Origin: Sphingobium lignivorans
GTDB lineage: Bacteria; Pseudomonadota; Alphaproteobacteria; Sphingomonadales; Sphingomonadaceae
DNA: 64,000 nucleotides
Direction: 5' to 3'
Assembly: GCF_014203955.1 (NCBI RefSeq)
Contig: NZ_JACHKA010000001.1
Location: forward strand, 434,001-498,000
A program made the position numbers and the translations under genes. Below are positions 9,187-18,702 of this stretch, piece by piece. The number at the start of each line of letters is the position of its first letter. Within the stretch, counting starts at the first letter, position 1. Below the pieces are notes generated by a model. That model saw nothing but the letters and a program-made list of their open reading frames with translations, was not told the origin of the DNA and ran no database searches.

Positions 9187-9576
9187 TCAGAACATCCCGT
9201 TCACATTCGGCCCGCCGGTCACGACATCCTGCGCCACGTCCCAATGTTCCGCGATGAGGCCGTCCTCGATGCGGAAGATGTCGATCACTGCCCATCCGGC
9301 ATCGTCTGGCCAGCGGCGGACATGATAATGGACGATGACATGGTCCCCGTCCGCGAACATGCGCTTCACGTCATGGACGCCGTGCGGGTTCAGCGCTTTG
9401 ATCGTGTCCAGAAACGCCTTGAGCGGCTCGCGCCCCGTTTCGACATTGGGATTATGCTGGATGTAGCCGGGCGCGATGAACCGGTCGACCGCGCCTGAAT
9501 CCATGGGATTGAGCACGTCGTCGAAGAGCCCGCGCACAAGCTCCAGATTGGCCTGCTCGGCCGGCGTATAGGGCAT
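9187..9576 (-). CDS. SnoaL/NTF2-like protein (polyketide-cyclase-like fold)
   Basis: A 129-aa protein with the hallmarks of the SnoaL branch of the NTF2 superfamily: LVRGLFDDVLNPMDSGAVDR, YIQHNPNVETGREPLKAFLD, the HDVKRMFADGDHVIVHYHV strands and a final IFRIEDGLIAEHWDV. ATG 9576 has a GGAGAGGAC SD directly upstream; the frame is open further (to 9879), but that extension is a shadow. These proteins form alpha+beta-barrel dimers and act as small hydrolases, cyclases or ligand binders; the substrate cannot be inferred. It is convergent with the small exported protein (6 bp between stops). Confidence 0.8.
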   Translation of the reverse strand: MPYTPAEQANLELVRGLFDDVLNPMDSGAVDRFIAPGYIQHNPNVETGREPLKAFLDTIKALNPHGVHDVKRMFADGDHVIVHYHVRRWPDDAGWAVIDIFRIEDGLIAEHWDVAQDVVTGGPNVNGMF

Positions 9577-9646
9577 GTCCTCTCCACTCTCCGCTTTGCC
9601 GGAGACTATATGAGCGGTCGGATCAGGCCCGCAAGGTCGCGTCCGC

Positions 9647-11122
9647 TCAGCCTGCCAGTCCGGGGGCATGGGGTTGCTCTTCGTCGCTGTCCGGCGGCGT
9701 ATCCTCGTTCCTGTTGGCCGCCACGAGCGAGGCGGTCGGTTCGCCGTCGTCGTCATCGAGCGCATCGAGGAAGCTGCGCAGCCACCAGTGGACATCCTCG
9801 CGCTCGACATTCGCCATGAGCGCTTTCCAGCGCGACTGGCGCTCGGCAAGCGGCATCCGCAGGGCCTGCGCCAGCGCATCCGCCAGTTCCTCGGGACTGA
9901 AGGGATTGACGAGCAGCGCTTCCTTCATCTGCTCGGCCGCCCCGGCGAAGCGCGAGAGGATCAGCACGCCGGGGTCGTCCGGGTCCTGCGCGGCGACATA
10001 TTCCTTCGCGACCAGGTTCATTCCGTCCCGCAGCGGCGTGACGAGCGCGGCGCGCGAGGCGCGGAACATGCCGGCCAGGGAGGCGCGGTCATAGCCGCGA
10101 TTGACGTAGCGCAGCGGCACCCACAATGCGGTTGCGAACTCGCCGTTGATATGGCCGGACAGCGCATCGAGCTGCCGGCGGATATCCTGATAGCTCTCGA
10201 CATTCTCGCGCGAGGGCGGCGCGATCTGGAGCAGCGAGACTTTCTCCTGATATTCCGGATGGTCGGCGAGGAGTCGCTCATAGCCGTGAAAGCGCTGTTC
10301 CAGCCCCTTGCTGTAGTCGAGCCGGTCGACGCCGATGATGAGGGCACGGCCATCGAGGCTCTTGAGCATGTCGAGCCGGGCCTGCTCGGCTTCCTCGCTG
10401 CGGGCACTGGCCACGAATTCCCGCGTGTCGATGCCGATGGGGCAGGCGACAACGCGCACGGTGCGCTCGCCCAGCCGGATCGTGCCGTCCTCGGTCACAT
10501 CCGCTTCGGCGAACTGTTCCCGCACGTAGAGCAGGAACGAATCGAGCCATGTCTGGCTCTGGAAGCCGATCAGATCGTAATCGAACAGGGCCTCCACGAG
10601 CTGCCGGTGGCTCGGCAGGGCTAGCAGCAGCCGGAGCACCGGCCAGGGCGTGTGCAGGAAGAAGCCGATATGATTGGTGACGCCCCGCTGGCGCAATTCG
10701 CTGCCCAGCGGAATGAGGTGATAGTCATGCACCCAGATCAGGTCTTCGGACGTGACGAGCGGCAGCATGGTTTCGGCGAAGCGGGCATTCACCCGCTCAT
10801 AGCCGCCCGCGAAGGTCCGCTCGAACTCCGCCAGGTCCACCCGGTCATGGAACAGGGGCCAGAGCGTCCGGTTGGCGAAGCCGTTATAATATTCCTCGAC
10901 GTCCTGCGCCTCGAGGTCGACCGTGGCGGTGGTCACGCCGTCGTTGCGGGCAAAATTGATCTGGCCGGTGAAGGCGTCGATCTCGTTGCCGGACCAGCCG
11001 AACCAGATGCCGTTGGTTTCCCGCAGCGCGGAGGACAAGGCGACGGCGAGGCCGCCCTGGTTAGCCTTGCCTTCCCCCACGGGAGGACTCACGCGATTCG
11101 AGACGACGATGAGCCGGGTCAA
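9647..11122 (-). CDS. otsA: Trehalose-6-phosphate synthase
   Basis: A 491-aa GT20 glycosyltransferase that forms trehalose 6-phosphate from UDP-glucose and glucose 6-phosphate in the cytoplasm. Signatures are an N-terminal LIVVSNRVSPPVGEGKANQG loop, IWFGWSGN, WPLFHDR, WVHDYHLIPLGSELRQRG, HTPWPVLRLLLALPSHRQLV, GVDRLDYSKGLEQRFHGYER and a C-terminal RDGMNLVAKEYVAAQDPDDP. The start is taken as TTG 11122, whose TTGA overlaps the GH15 stop by 4 bp and places LIVVSNRV at residue 4, as in other OtsA proteins; an ATG at 11206 would add 28 unrelated residues. It is the last gene of the otsB-GH15-otsA operon, by overlap translationally coupled to GH15. Confidence 0.93.
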   Translation of the reverse strand: MTRLIVVSNRVSPPVGEGKANQGGLAVALSSALRETNGIWFGWSGNEIDAFTGQINFARNDGVTTATVDLEAQDVEEYYNGFANRTLWPLFHDRVDLAEFERTFAGGYERVNARFAETMLPLVTSEDLIWVHDYHLIPLGSELRQRGVTNHIGFFLHTPWPVLRLLLALPSHRQLVEALFDYDLIGFQSQTWLDSFLLYVREQFAEADVTEDGTIRLGERTVRVVACPIGIDTREFVASARSEEAEQARLDMLKSLDGRALIIGVDRLDYSKGLEQRFHGYERLLADHPEYQEKVSLLQIAPPSRENVESYQDIRRQLDALSGHINGEFATALWVPLRYVNRGYDRASLAGMFRASRAALVTPLRDGMNLVAKEYVAAQDPDDPGVLILSRFAGAAEQMKEALLVNPFSPEELADALAQALRMPLAERQSRWKALMANVEREDVHWWLRSFLDALDDDDGEPTASLVAANRNEDTPPDSDEEQPHAPGLAG

Positions 11123-12915
11123 CGGATGGCGCTCCAGGGTTTGCTCAGCAGGACAGCGCAATTGATCAGTCCGACCAACGAATAGGTCTGGGGATAGTTG
11201 CCCCACAGCTCCCCGGTCACCGGATCGATGTCCTCTGAGAGCAGCCCCGCGGCGGTCCGCCGGCTCAGCATTTCCTCAAACAGGACGCGGGCCTCACTGA
11301 TGCGCCCGGTGGCGTGCAGTGCCTCGATGAGCCAGAAGGTGCATACGTTGAAGGCGGTGGCGGGCAGGCCGAAATCGTCTTCCGTGGCGTAACGCAGCAT
11401 GTGGCTGCCGCGCCGCAGCCCTTCCTCCACCGCCTCGAGCGTGCCGAGGAAGCGGGGGTCGTCCGGCGCCAGGAAGCGCAGGTCGAGAAGCTGGATGATG
11501 CTTGCGTCCAGATCATCGCCGCCGAATGTCGCGGAGAGGCGATTGGTATCCGGGCGCCAGGCTTCCCGCTCGATGGCCGCGCGAATGACGTCCGCGCGCG
11601 CCTGCCAGAATTCGGCCCTTTCAGTGAGGCCCAGCGCGGTCGCGGCATTGGCGAGCCTGTCGCAGGCCGCCCAGCACATGGCCGAGCTGTAGGTGTGGAC
11701 ATGGGCGCGGGTGCGCAGTTCCCACAGGCCCGCGTCCGGCTTGTCATAGACGGCCCATGCCCGCTCGCCGACGGCTTCGAGCGCATGGAAATCCTCGATG
11801 CCGCCCATGCGCAGCAGGCGCTGGTCGAAGAAGCTCTGCGTATTGGAAAGGACGATCTGGCCATAGGCATCGTGCTGCACCTGTTCGGCCGCCTGATTGC
11901 CCACGCGGACCGGACCCATGCCGCGATAGCCCTCGAGCCCGGGCGCGATCCATTCCCTGAGCGTCGCTTCCCCGCCCACGCCATAGAGCGGCTGGATGTG
12001 GCCGCCCCGGGCATTGTCGACGATGTTGCGCAGATATTCGAGATAGGTTTCGAGGACGTCCAGCGCACCCAGCCGGTTCAGGGCCTGCACCGTGTAATAG
12101 GCGTCGCGGATCCAGCAGTAGCGATAGTCCCAGTTGCGGCCGCTGTCGGCATGCTCGGGAATGGACGTGGTCAAGGCGGCGACGATGGCGCCGGTTTCCT
12201 CATGCTGGCAGAGCTTGAGCGTGATGGCGGCGCGGATCACCGCGTCCTGCCACTCGACCGGGGTAGCGAGCCCCCGCACCCAGCCCTGCCACTCGCGCAC
12301 CGTGCGATCGAGCATGGAATCGAGCGCCAGCCGCAGGTCCTCGCCGAAGCTCTCGTCCGGGCCGAGGAAGAAATGCAGGGGGCGCTCCACGCGGAACAGC
12401 CGCTCGTCCTCGATCCAGCCGACCGGCGCGGTGGTGGTGAGCCGCAGCGTCATGGTGTCGAGCAGATAGCGCACATGGTTGGTGCCGCGGGTATGGCCGG
12501 GGTCGCTGGCGCCCCAGTTGCGGGCCGGGCGCAGGCGCACCCGGATGCGCGGCGATCCTGCCACCGGCCGCACGATCCGCGCGAAGGCGACGGGCCGGTA
12601 CATCCGGCCGCTGCGGAAGAAGCGCGGGCAGAAATCGGTGACTTCGATGGCGTTGCCCGCCGCGTCGCAGTGGCGCGTCACCAGCACTGGCGTGTTGCGG
12701 ATGTAGCGCTGCGTCGTCTCCACGCAGTCTTCCAGGTCGATTTCCCAGAAGCCGCGTGCGCCCGGCGCGGCGCGGGCCGCAGGGTCGAGCAGGGAGGAGA
12801 AGGTGGGGTCGCCATCGACGCGGGGCAGGCAGCCCCACACGAAGCGACCGGCCCGGTCGACGAGCGCGGAGACCTGGCAATTGCCGATCGGCCAGAGGTC
12901 GAGCGTAGCAGTCAT
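11119..12915 (-). CDS. Glycoside hydrolase family 15 (glucoamylase/trehalase-like)
   Basis: A 598-aa cytoplasmic enzyme (no signal peptide). The N-terminal beta-sandwich begins IGNCQVSALVDRAGRFVWGC, typical of bacterial GH15. The (alpha/alpha)6 domain has NWDYRYCWIRDAYYTVQALN, the catalytic-acid region EGYRGMGPVRVGNQAAEQVQ and the catalytic-base region GLLSEDIDPVTGELWGNYPQ. Its position between otsB and otsA, with 4-bp overlaps on both sides, argues that it acts on trehalose or a linked alpha-glucan; some actinobacterial GH15 proteins of this type are trehalases. Whether it degrades trehalose or trims glycogen-derived oligosaccharides is not settled by sequence. Confidence 0.9.
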   Translation of the reverse strand: MTATLDLWPIGNCQVSALVDRAGRFVWGCLPRVDGDPTFSSLLDPAARAAPGARGFWEIDLEDCVETTQRYIRNTPVLVTRHCDAAGNAIEVTDFCPRFFRSGRMYRPVAFARIVRPVAGSPRIRVRLRPARNWGASDPGHTRGTNHVRYLLDTMTLRLTTTAPVGWIEDERLFRVERPLHFFLGPDESFGEDLRLALDSMLDRTVREWQGWVRGLATPVEWQDAVIRAAITLKLCQHEETGAIVAALTTSIPEHADSGRNWDYRYCWIRDAYYTVQALNRLGALDVLETYLEYLRNIVDNARGGHIQPLYGVGGEATLREWIAPGLEGYRGMGPVRVGNQAAEQVQHDAYGQIVLSNTQSFFDQRLLRMGGIEDFHALEAVGERAWAVYDKPDAGLWELRTRAHVHTYSSAMCWAACDRLANAATALGLTERAEFWQARADVIRAAIEREAWRPDTNRLSATFGGDDLDASIIQLLDLRFLAPDDPRFLGTLEAVEEGLRRGSHMLRYATEDDFGLPATAFNVCTFWLIEALHATGRISEARVLFEEMLSRRTAAGLLSEDIDPVTGELWGNYPQTYSLVGLINCAVLLSKPWSAIR

Positions 12916-13724
12916 TGCGCCAGCCGCCCCAGCCAGCCGCGCACCGCGTCCGGGTCCGGCAGGGCGTGGATCGCCGCGGTCGGTTCGCGATGGCCCACGA
13001 GCACACCGGCGCCGCCCAGCGATCGCGCGGCGGCGAAGCCCGGTTCGTCCGTGGCGTCGTCACCCAGGAACCAGGGGAGCGTGCCCTGCATCGGGGCGCG
13101 ATCCATGAGCATCAGCAGAGCCTTGCCCTTGTCGCCGCCCGGCAGGCGCAGCTCCGTCATCATCTTTCCCGGCTGGACGACGAGATCCAGCGTGTCGGCA
13201 AGTATGTCCGCCAAGGCCTGCGCTTCCTTCTCCACATCGGGGGCCATGCGGTAGTGCAGGGCCACGCCGAAGCTCTTGTCCTCCACCAGCACGCCGTCGC
13301 GCCCTTCGGCAAAAGCGCGCAGCCTCTCGCGGGCCTCATTGAGACCGCGGGGGCGGATGGGGTGGGCCGTCACGCCGCGCCAGCGATGTTCGCTGCCATG
13401 GCTGCCGGACAAGGCGAGCCTGTCCGCCACGGGACCCAAGATCGCATCCATCTGCGCGATCGACCGGCCGCTCACCAGCGCGAGCCTGCCCTCCAGGCGA
13501 TCAGCGAGCCGCAGCAGCAGGGTGCGCAACGCCTCGTCGGCAACGACGTCATCGGGCCGGTCGACCAGGTCGAGGAGCGTGCCGTCGAGATCGAGGAACA
13601 GGCTGATGCCATCCGCTTCCGGGATGGGCGGGACGGTGAGGCGGAGACGTGGTGGTTCGAAAATGGTTCTTTCCCCCTGTCGTGTCTGACATTCTCGGCA
13701 GAGTCGTTTTCCAATGCAACGCAT
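12912..13724 (-). CDS. otsB: Trehalose-6-phosphate phosphatase
   Basis: A HAD-superfamily phosphatase that converts trehalose 6-phosphate to trehalose. Motif I is FLDLDGTLLDL, motif II LALVSGRSIAQM, the substrate-binding region SGSHGSEHRW, and motif IV GDDATDEPGFAAARSLGG. It ends with an ATGA overlap into GH15. The start is uncertain. ATG 13724 gives 270 aa, but its first 27 or so residues (RCIGKRLCRECQTRQGERT) look non-native and it lacks a good SD. A better SD-like AGGGGGAA sits ahead of an in-frame ATT near 13664, without any ATG/GTG/TTG in that position. ATG 13811 is a third option, colliding with the divergent phosphatase start. First gene of the trehalose operon. Confidence 0.9.
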   Translation of the reverse strand: MRCIGKRLCRECQTRQGERTIFEPPRLRLTVPPIPEADGISLFLDLDGTLLDLVDRPDDVVADEALRTLLLRLADRLEGRLALVSGRSIAQMDAILGPVADRLALSGSHGSEHRWRGVTAHPIRPRGLNEARERLRAFAEGRDGVLVEDKSFGVALHYRMAPDVEKEAQALADILADTLDLVVQPGKMMTELRLPGGDKGKALLMLMDRAPMQGTLPWFLGDDATDEPGFAAARSLGGAGVLVGHREPTAAIHALPDPDAVRGWLGRLAQ

Positions 13725-13810
13725 CGGATGCCGCCGACGTTCCCGCACCGGATGATCCACGGGAGGCAGAGCGGAATGACAGCGGCGCGCGGGCCTGCTA
13801 CCGGGCGGCA

Positions 13811-14284
13811 ATGGCCGTTCTTCCGCGACCCGCCGCGCTCTTCGTCTGCCTCGGCAATATCTGCCGTTCCCCCCTGGCGCAAGCCGCCTTTGCCCATGAG
13901 GCAGGGCGGGCGGGGCTGGACGTGCTGGCGGATTCGGCCGGAACCGGCGACTGGCATGTCGGCAACCCGCCCGATCTGCGGGCGCAGGCCGTGGCCCTGC
14001 GACACGGGATCGACATTTCCGGCTATCGCGCCCGGCAGGCCGGGCCGGCGGATTTCGAGCGGTTCGACCTCATCTATGCGCTGGACCACAGCAATCTCGA
14101 AGCACTGCGCGGAATCGCGCCGAGGGCCGGGCGCGCGCGCCTGTCGCTCCTGCTCGATCTTGTCCCGGGTCGCGCCGGGCAGGCGGTCGCCGATCCCTAT
14201 TTCGGGCCGGACAGCGGCTTCGAGGAGAGCTGGGCCGATGTGACGGCCGCCGCCCGGGCGCTGGTGGCGCGCCTGCGCCGCTGA
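13811..14284 (+). CDS. Low-molecular-weight protein tyrosine phosphatase
   Basis: A 157-aa LMW-PTP. The active-site P-loop LFVCLGNICRSPLAQAAF matches CX5R near the N terminus, and the general acid lies in the late ADPYFGP (DPY) motif. ADSAGTGDWHVGNPPDLRAQ is also characteristic. ATG 13811 places the P-loop at the usual distance from the N terminus; the frame is open from 13649, but that extension overlaps otsB. It dephosphorylates phosphotyrosine proteins or small phosphomonoesters, often in exopolysaccharide or stress control. Arsenate reductase is a related possibility, but the DPY motif favours a phosphatase. Monocistronic, divergent from the trehalose operon. Confidence 0.9.
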   Translation: MAVLPRPAALFVCLGNICRSPLAQAAFAHEAGRAGLDVLADSAGTGDWHVGNPPDLRAQAVALRHGIDISGYRARQAGPADFERFDLIYALDHSNLEALRGIAPRAGRARLSLLLDLVPGRAGQAVADPYFGPDSGFEESWADVTAAARALVARLRR

Positions 14285-14653
14285 AGGCAGGTCGGTCTCC
14301 CGCGCCGCTCGGCTGATCCGGTCGGGCATAAGCAACAGAGTTGCACGTCACAGGGTGAAATACCCGCGTGTTGGCAAGACGAATTTTCTCTGCAGATGCC
14401 GGGAAAGACATTATGTTTCGATCGCGCCCGAGGCGGCGGTTCGACGCGAAAATACGGGAATTTCGGGCTCCGTTTGGGTCTCGCGACCCTTCCCGCGCAG
14501 GGCGAGTGAAGGGCCCATCTCCCGCCTCGCCAACCCTGCGATTCAAATTGTTTATTATCTCAACCATTATTAGAGTGACGGGAGTCGGCGCAAGAACCGG
14601 ACTTAATCAAGAAGGCTGATCGGCACGAGCGGTCGGCGGGGCTGAGAGGAAAG
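14285..14653. other. Intergenic leader upstream of the YejA-type ABC operon
   Basis: 369 bp without a supportable gene; short open frames at 14355-14619 lack coding character. The segment 14540-14580 is distinctly AT-rich (ttcaaattgtttattatctc and onward) and probably contains the operon promoter. The start of the first binding protein has a good GAGAGGA SD at 14642-14648. No riboswitch or attenuator could be recognised by eye. Confidence 0.4.
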
Positions 14654-16612
14654 ATGCGGACCAGTCGCAATGACGAGGCGCGCGGATCGGGCAGGGAGCG
14701 CAGGGCGTCCCCGGCACGCATCCGGTCCTGGCTGGCGCGGGCGCTTGGCCTGTCGCTTCTCCTCGCAACCACGACTTCCGATCTGGCCGCGGTTCCAGAC
14801 CAACCGGACGTCACGACCGCTCATGGCTATGCCGTCTTTGGCGAGCTCAAATATCCCGCCGATTTCAAGCATCTCGATTATGTAAACCCGGATGCGCCCA
14901 AGGGCGGCATCTATCGCTATGCCCAGACCGGCAGCTTCGACACGCTGAATTTCTTCGGGTTGCTCGGCACGCCGCCCTTCGCGCTGCTCTGGATCTATGA
15001 CACGCTGATGCAGCGCAGCCTCGACGAGCCTGCCTCATATTATCCGCTCATCGCGGAGACGATCAGCTATCCCAGGGACCTTGCCTGGGTGGAGTTCCGG
15101 CTGGACCCGCGCGCGCGCTGGCATGACGGCAAGCCGATCACCCCCGAGGACGTGATCTTCACTGTCGCCAAGTTCAAGGAACTGGTGTCGCCCACTTACC
15201 GGCGGATCGGCGCGGCCGTGAGCCGCGTGGAGAAGACCGGTCCGCGCAGCGTGCGCCTCTATTTCGTGCAGAAGGGCAATCCGACGATGCCCACGGTGGT
15301 CGCGGCGATGCCTGTCGTCCCCCGGCATGTATGGCAGGGCAAGGATTTCACGGCCTCGACGCTGGAGCGGCCGGTGGGCAGCGGCCCCTTCCGCATCGGC
15401 CGGATGAGCCCGGGCCGCTGGCTCGAGATGGAGCGGGTGAAGGACTATTGGGCGAAGGACCTGCCCATCAACAAGGGCAAATGGAACTTCGACATCATCC
15501 GGCATGATTTCTATCGCGATGTCGGCGTGATGAACGAGGTCTTCCTCTCGGGGCAGGCGGACCTGCGGTTCGAGGGCAGCGCGGCGCGCTGGGACGCGCA
15601 GGACCAGATGCCTGCCTTCAAGGCGAAGAATCTCGTCCGCGACGTGATCCGTTACGAGAATGGCGCCTTCTACATGGGCCTGATGATGAACAGCCGCCGC
15701 CCGTTTCTCGCGGACCGGCGCGTGCGCAAGGCGATCACGCTGGCTTATGATTATGAATGGGTGAAGCGGGTGCTGCTGGCCGGGCATCATGGCCGGCTGG
15801 CGAGCTTCTTCGCCAATACCGAGTTCGCGGCGGAGGGCTTGCCCGGCGAGGACGAGCTGGCGCTGCTCGCCCCGTTCCGCGACCAGCTGCCGCCCGAGCT
15901 CTTCACGCAGCCGCCGGAGCTTCCGGTCGCCGGCCAGTGGGGCAGCCGCAGGGAGAATCTGGTGCAGGCGGCCGCGCTGCTGCGCGAGGCGGGCTATCGC
16001 ATCGAGGACGGCCTGCTCATCGATCCGCGCACGCGCCAGCCGGTGCGCCTTGGCCTCGCGGCCTATTCCGCGCTCATGGACCGGCAGGTGAGCCTGTTCA
16101 TCGAGAATATGCGCCAGCTCGGCATCACGGTGGATTTCCGCAGCTACGATACGGCGCAGTTCCGTCACAAGATCCGCAATTTCGATTTCGATCTGATGAT
16201 CAACCTGCCGAGCTTCCCGCCGCTGGTGACGCCGGGGCTGGAGCTCATGCAGTTCTGGTCGTCGCGGGCGGCCGATACGCCGCAATCGTTCAATTATATG
16301 GGCGTGCGCAGCCCGGTGGTGGATGCGCTGGTCATGAAGGTCGGCACCGCGACCGATCGCGCCACGGTGGTGAGCGCCATGCGCGCGCTCGATCGGGTGC
16401 TGCTCTGGGATTATTACGCCATCCCCTTCCAGCATACCTATCCCGCGCCCATGGGGCAGGTGCCGATCACATACTGGAACCGCTTCGGCCGGCCGGCCAA
16501 GGACCCCACTTATAATTTCCCCTTCCTCACCATGGATCATTGGTGGATCGACAAGGAGAAGGAAGCGCGGCTGACTTATGGCGACTTTGGCCGCCGGGCG
16601 CAGGGCAAGTGA
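14654..16612 (+). CDS. yejA: Extracellular solute-binding protein of a YejABEF-type ABC transporter (first copy)
   Basis: A 652-aa SBP_bac_5 family protein. A long twin-charged N terminus leads to a signal peptide ending near TTTSDLAAVP. The mature part begins with [20 protein letters not shown] and [20 protein letters not shown], the diagnostic opening of E. coli YejA-like microcin C/oligopeptide binders, followed by ARWHDGKPITPEDVIFTV. SD GAGAGGA precedes ATG 14654. It is followed by a second, clearly paralogous binding protein and then yejB, yejE and yejF. In E. coli the homologous system imports peptide-nucleotide antibiotics such as microcin C and other oligopeptides; the ligand here is unknown. 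It begins the operon. Confidence 0.9.
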   Translation: MRTSRNDEARGSGRERRASPARIRSWLARALGLSLLLATTTSDLAAVPDQPDVTTAHGYAVFGELKYPADFKHLDYVNPDAPKGGIYRYAQTGSFDTLNFFGLLGTPPFALLWIYDTLMQRSLDEPASYYPLIAETISYPRDLAWVEFRLDPRARWHDGKPITPEDVIFTVAKFKELVSPTYRRIGAAVSRVEKTGPRSVRLYFVQKGNPTMPTVVAAMPVVPRHVWQGKDFTASTLERPVGSGPFRIGRMSPGRWLEMERVKDYWAKDLPINKGKWNFDIIRHDFYRDVGVMNEVFLSGQADLRFEGSAARWDAQDQMPAFKAKNLVRDVIRYENGAFYMGLMMNSRRPFLADRRVRKAITLAYDYEWVKRVLLAGHHGRLASFFANTEFAAEGLPGEDELALLAPFRDQLPPELFTQPPELPVAGQWGSRRENLVQAAALLREAGYRIEDGLLIDPRTRQPVRLGLAAYSALMDRQVSLFIENMRQLGITVDFRSYDTAQFRHKIRNFDFDLMINLPSFPPLVTPGLELMQFWSSRAADTPQSFNYMGVRSPVVDALVMKVGTATDRATVVSAMRALDRVLLWDYYAIPFQHTYPAPMGQVPITYWNRFGRPAKDPTYNFPFLTMDHWWIDKEKEARLTYGDFGRRAQGK

Positions 16613-16767
16613 CGGACCGCCCGATGCCTCCCACGCCACCATCCGTGCAAATGGAATTGTTTCGGATATCAACCAACGATAGGGAAAGGCCATGCCGGCG
16701 CGAGAACCGGCGAAGCTCGGGCCAGGGGCGGTCATCCCGTCCTCTGCATGGCTGGGAAAGGAATGCG

Positions 16768-18702
16768 ATGGCGAAGCGCGTGGACGGCGCGTGGACGCGA
16801 AGCAGTGCATGGGGCCGGGCCATGCATCGCGTCAGGGGCGGCGCGCGCTTCTGCTGGCTTCCGGTGGTGCTCTGCGCCGTGACGGCCGACGCCGTGGCGG
16901 TGCAGGAGGAGCCCGAGATCAGGACCGGCCATGGCTATGCCGTGTTCGGCGAGCTCAAATATCCCGCCGGCTTCACTCATGTCGATTATGCCAATCCGGA
17001 TGCGCCCAAGGGCGGCACATACCGCTATGCCAATATCGGGAGCTTCGACAGCCTCAATCTCATGAACCTGCTCGGCACGCCGCCACTCAGCATGGTCGCC
17101 ATCTACGACACGCTGATGCGGCGCAGCGCGGACGAGCCTGCCGTGCGCTATGCGCTTGTCGCTCGCTCGATCAGCTATCCGCGCGATCTGGCCTGGATGG
17201 ATTTCCATCTCGATCCGCGCGCGCGCTGGCATGACGGCCGGCCGATCACGCCGGAAGACATCATCTTCACGATCGACCAGTCTCGCGGGCTGGTGGCGCC
17301 GGCGCTCAAGCGGGTGGCGCAGGCCGTCGCTCGCGCCGAGAAGCGCGGCCCGCGCACCGTGCGCGTCTGGTTCGTGCAGAAGAACAATCCCACGCTTCCC
17401 AGCGTCGTCATGGATATGTGGCTGCTGCCGCGCCATCATTACGAGACGCACGATCTGATGGCCGCCTCGCTGGATCGCCCGCTCGGCAGCGGACCCTACA
17501 AGGTGGGCCGGTTCAGCGCCGGCCGCTGGATCGAATATGAGCGCGTGAAGGATTATTGGGCGAAGGACCTGCCGATCAACAAGGGCCGCTACAATTTCGA
17601 CATCGTCCGGCACGATTATTACCGGGACGCGACCATCGCCAACGAAGCCTTCTTCGCCGGCAATGCCGATCTGCGGTTCGAGACCAGTGCCGTGCGCTGG
17701 GCCAGCGAGGCGAAGATCCCCGCCTTTCGGGCCGGCCGCATCCGGCGGGACTTCATCCCCTACAGCAATGCCGCTTTCTACATGGGGCTGGTGATGAACA
17801 CCCGGCGCCCGATCCTCGAGGACCGGGCGTTCCGCAAGGCGCTGATGCTGGCCTATGATTTCGAGTGGGTGCGCCGCGTCATCCTTGCCGGCCACCATGG
17901 CCGCCTGCCGAGCTTCTTCTCCAACAGCGAGTTCGAGGCGAACGGCCTGCCGGAAGGACGCGAGCTGGCCCTGCTGGAGACAGTGCGCGATCAGGTGCCG
18001 CCCGAAGTCTTCACTACCCCGCCCGGCCTGCCGGTCGGCGGGAGCTGGGCCAATCGCCGCGCCAATCTCGTCGAGGCGGCGCGGCTGCTGCGTGCGGCGG
18101 GCTATCGCGTGGTCGATGGGCAGCTGCGCGACAGGCGGTCCGGAGAGCCGGTGGTGCTGCAGCTGGTCGCCTATACGCCTCTCATGGACAAGCAGGTCTC
18201 GCTGTTCATCGAGAATGCGCGCCAGCTCGGCATCACCGTCAATTTCCGCGCCTTTGACAGCGCCCAGTTCCGTCATCGGCTGCGCCATTATGATTATGAT
18301 CTGCTGGTGAACGTCCCCATGTTCCCCGGCGCCGAGACGCCGAGCACCGGCATGCTGCTGATGTGGGGCTCAAAGGCGGCGGACATGCCGCAGCAGCTCA
18401 ATTATGCCGGCGTCCGGAACCCCGCCGCCGACGCCATGATGGAGCGGATGATCCAGGCGGAGGATCGCGAGACGGTGGTCGCGGCGATGCGCGCGCTCGA
18501 TCGCATCCTGCTGTGGAATTATTATGCCGTGCCTTTCCAGCACAATTATCCCGCGCCGCTCGGCGAGATGCCGATCACTTACTGGGACCGCTTCGGCAAG
18601 CCGGACAAGCAGCCGCTCTACAACTTCCCCTTCACGACGCTCGACACCTGGTGGATCGATCCGGCCAGGGACGCGAAGCTCATGCACGGACGGTCCCAAT
18701 GA
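16768..18702 (+). CDS. yejA: Extracellular solute-binding protein of a YejABEF-type ABC transporter (second, tandem copy)
   Basis: A 644-aa paralogue of the preceding protein. It shares [80 protein letters not shown] and [18 protein letters not shown] blocks. ATG 16768 has AAAGGA at 16757-16762, and the signal peptide core is [16 protein letters not shown]; the frame is open back to 16540, but that part overlaps the first copy and is not used. Its stop overlaps the yejB start as ATGA. The two copies probably feed one permease with different peptide preferences. Differences cluster in ligand-contact loops such as ELFTQPPELPVAG versus [13 protein letters not shown], but which residues set specificity cannot be told here. 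Confidence 0.9.
   Translation: MAKRVDGAWTRSSAWGRAMHRVRGGARFCWLPVVLCAVTADAVAVQEEPEIRTGHGYAVFGELKYPAGFTHVDYANPDAPKGGTYRYANIGSFDSLNLMNLLGTPPLSMVAIYDTLMRRSADEPAVRYALVARSISYPRDLAWMDFHLDPRARWHDGRPITPEDIIFTIDQSRGLVAPALKRVAQAVARAEKRGPRTVRVWFVQKNNPTLPSVVMDMWLLPRHHYETHDLMAASLDRPLGSGPYKVGRFSAGRWIEYERVKDYWAKDLPINKGRYNFDIVRHDYYRDATIANEAFFAGNADLRFETSAVRWASEAKIPAFRAGRIRRDFIPYSNAAFYMGLVMNTRRPILEDRAFRKALMLAYDFEWVRRVILAGHHGRLPSFFSNSEFEANGLPEGRELALLETVRDQVPPEVFTTPPGLPVGGSWANRRANLVEAARLLRAAGYRVVDGQLRDRRSGEPVVLQLVAYTPLMDKQVSLFIENARQLGITVNFRAFDSAQFRHRLRHYDYDLLVNVPMFPGAETPSTGMLLMWGSKAADMPQQLNYAGVRNPAADAMMERMIQAEDRETVVAAMRALDRILLWNYYAVPFQHNYPAPLGEMPITYWDRFGKPDKQPLYNFPFTTLDTWWIDPARDAKLMHGRSQ

Noticed and set aside
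14355-14619. Short plus-strand frames in the leader of the Yej operon
   Set aside because: No SD, no homology-like features; the AT-rich stretch is better explained as promoter DNA.
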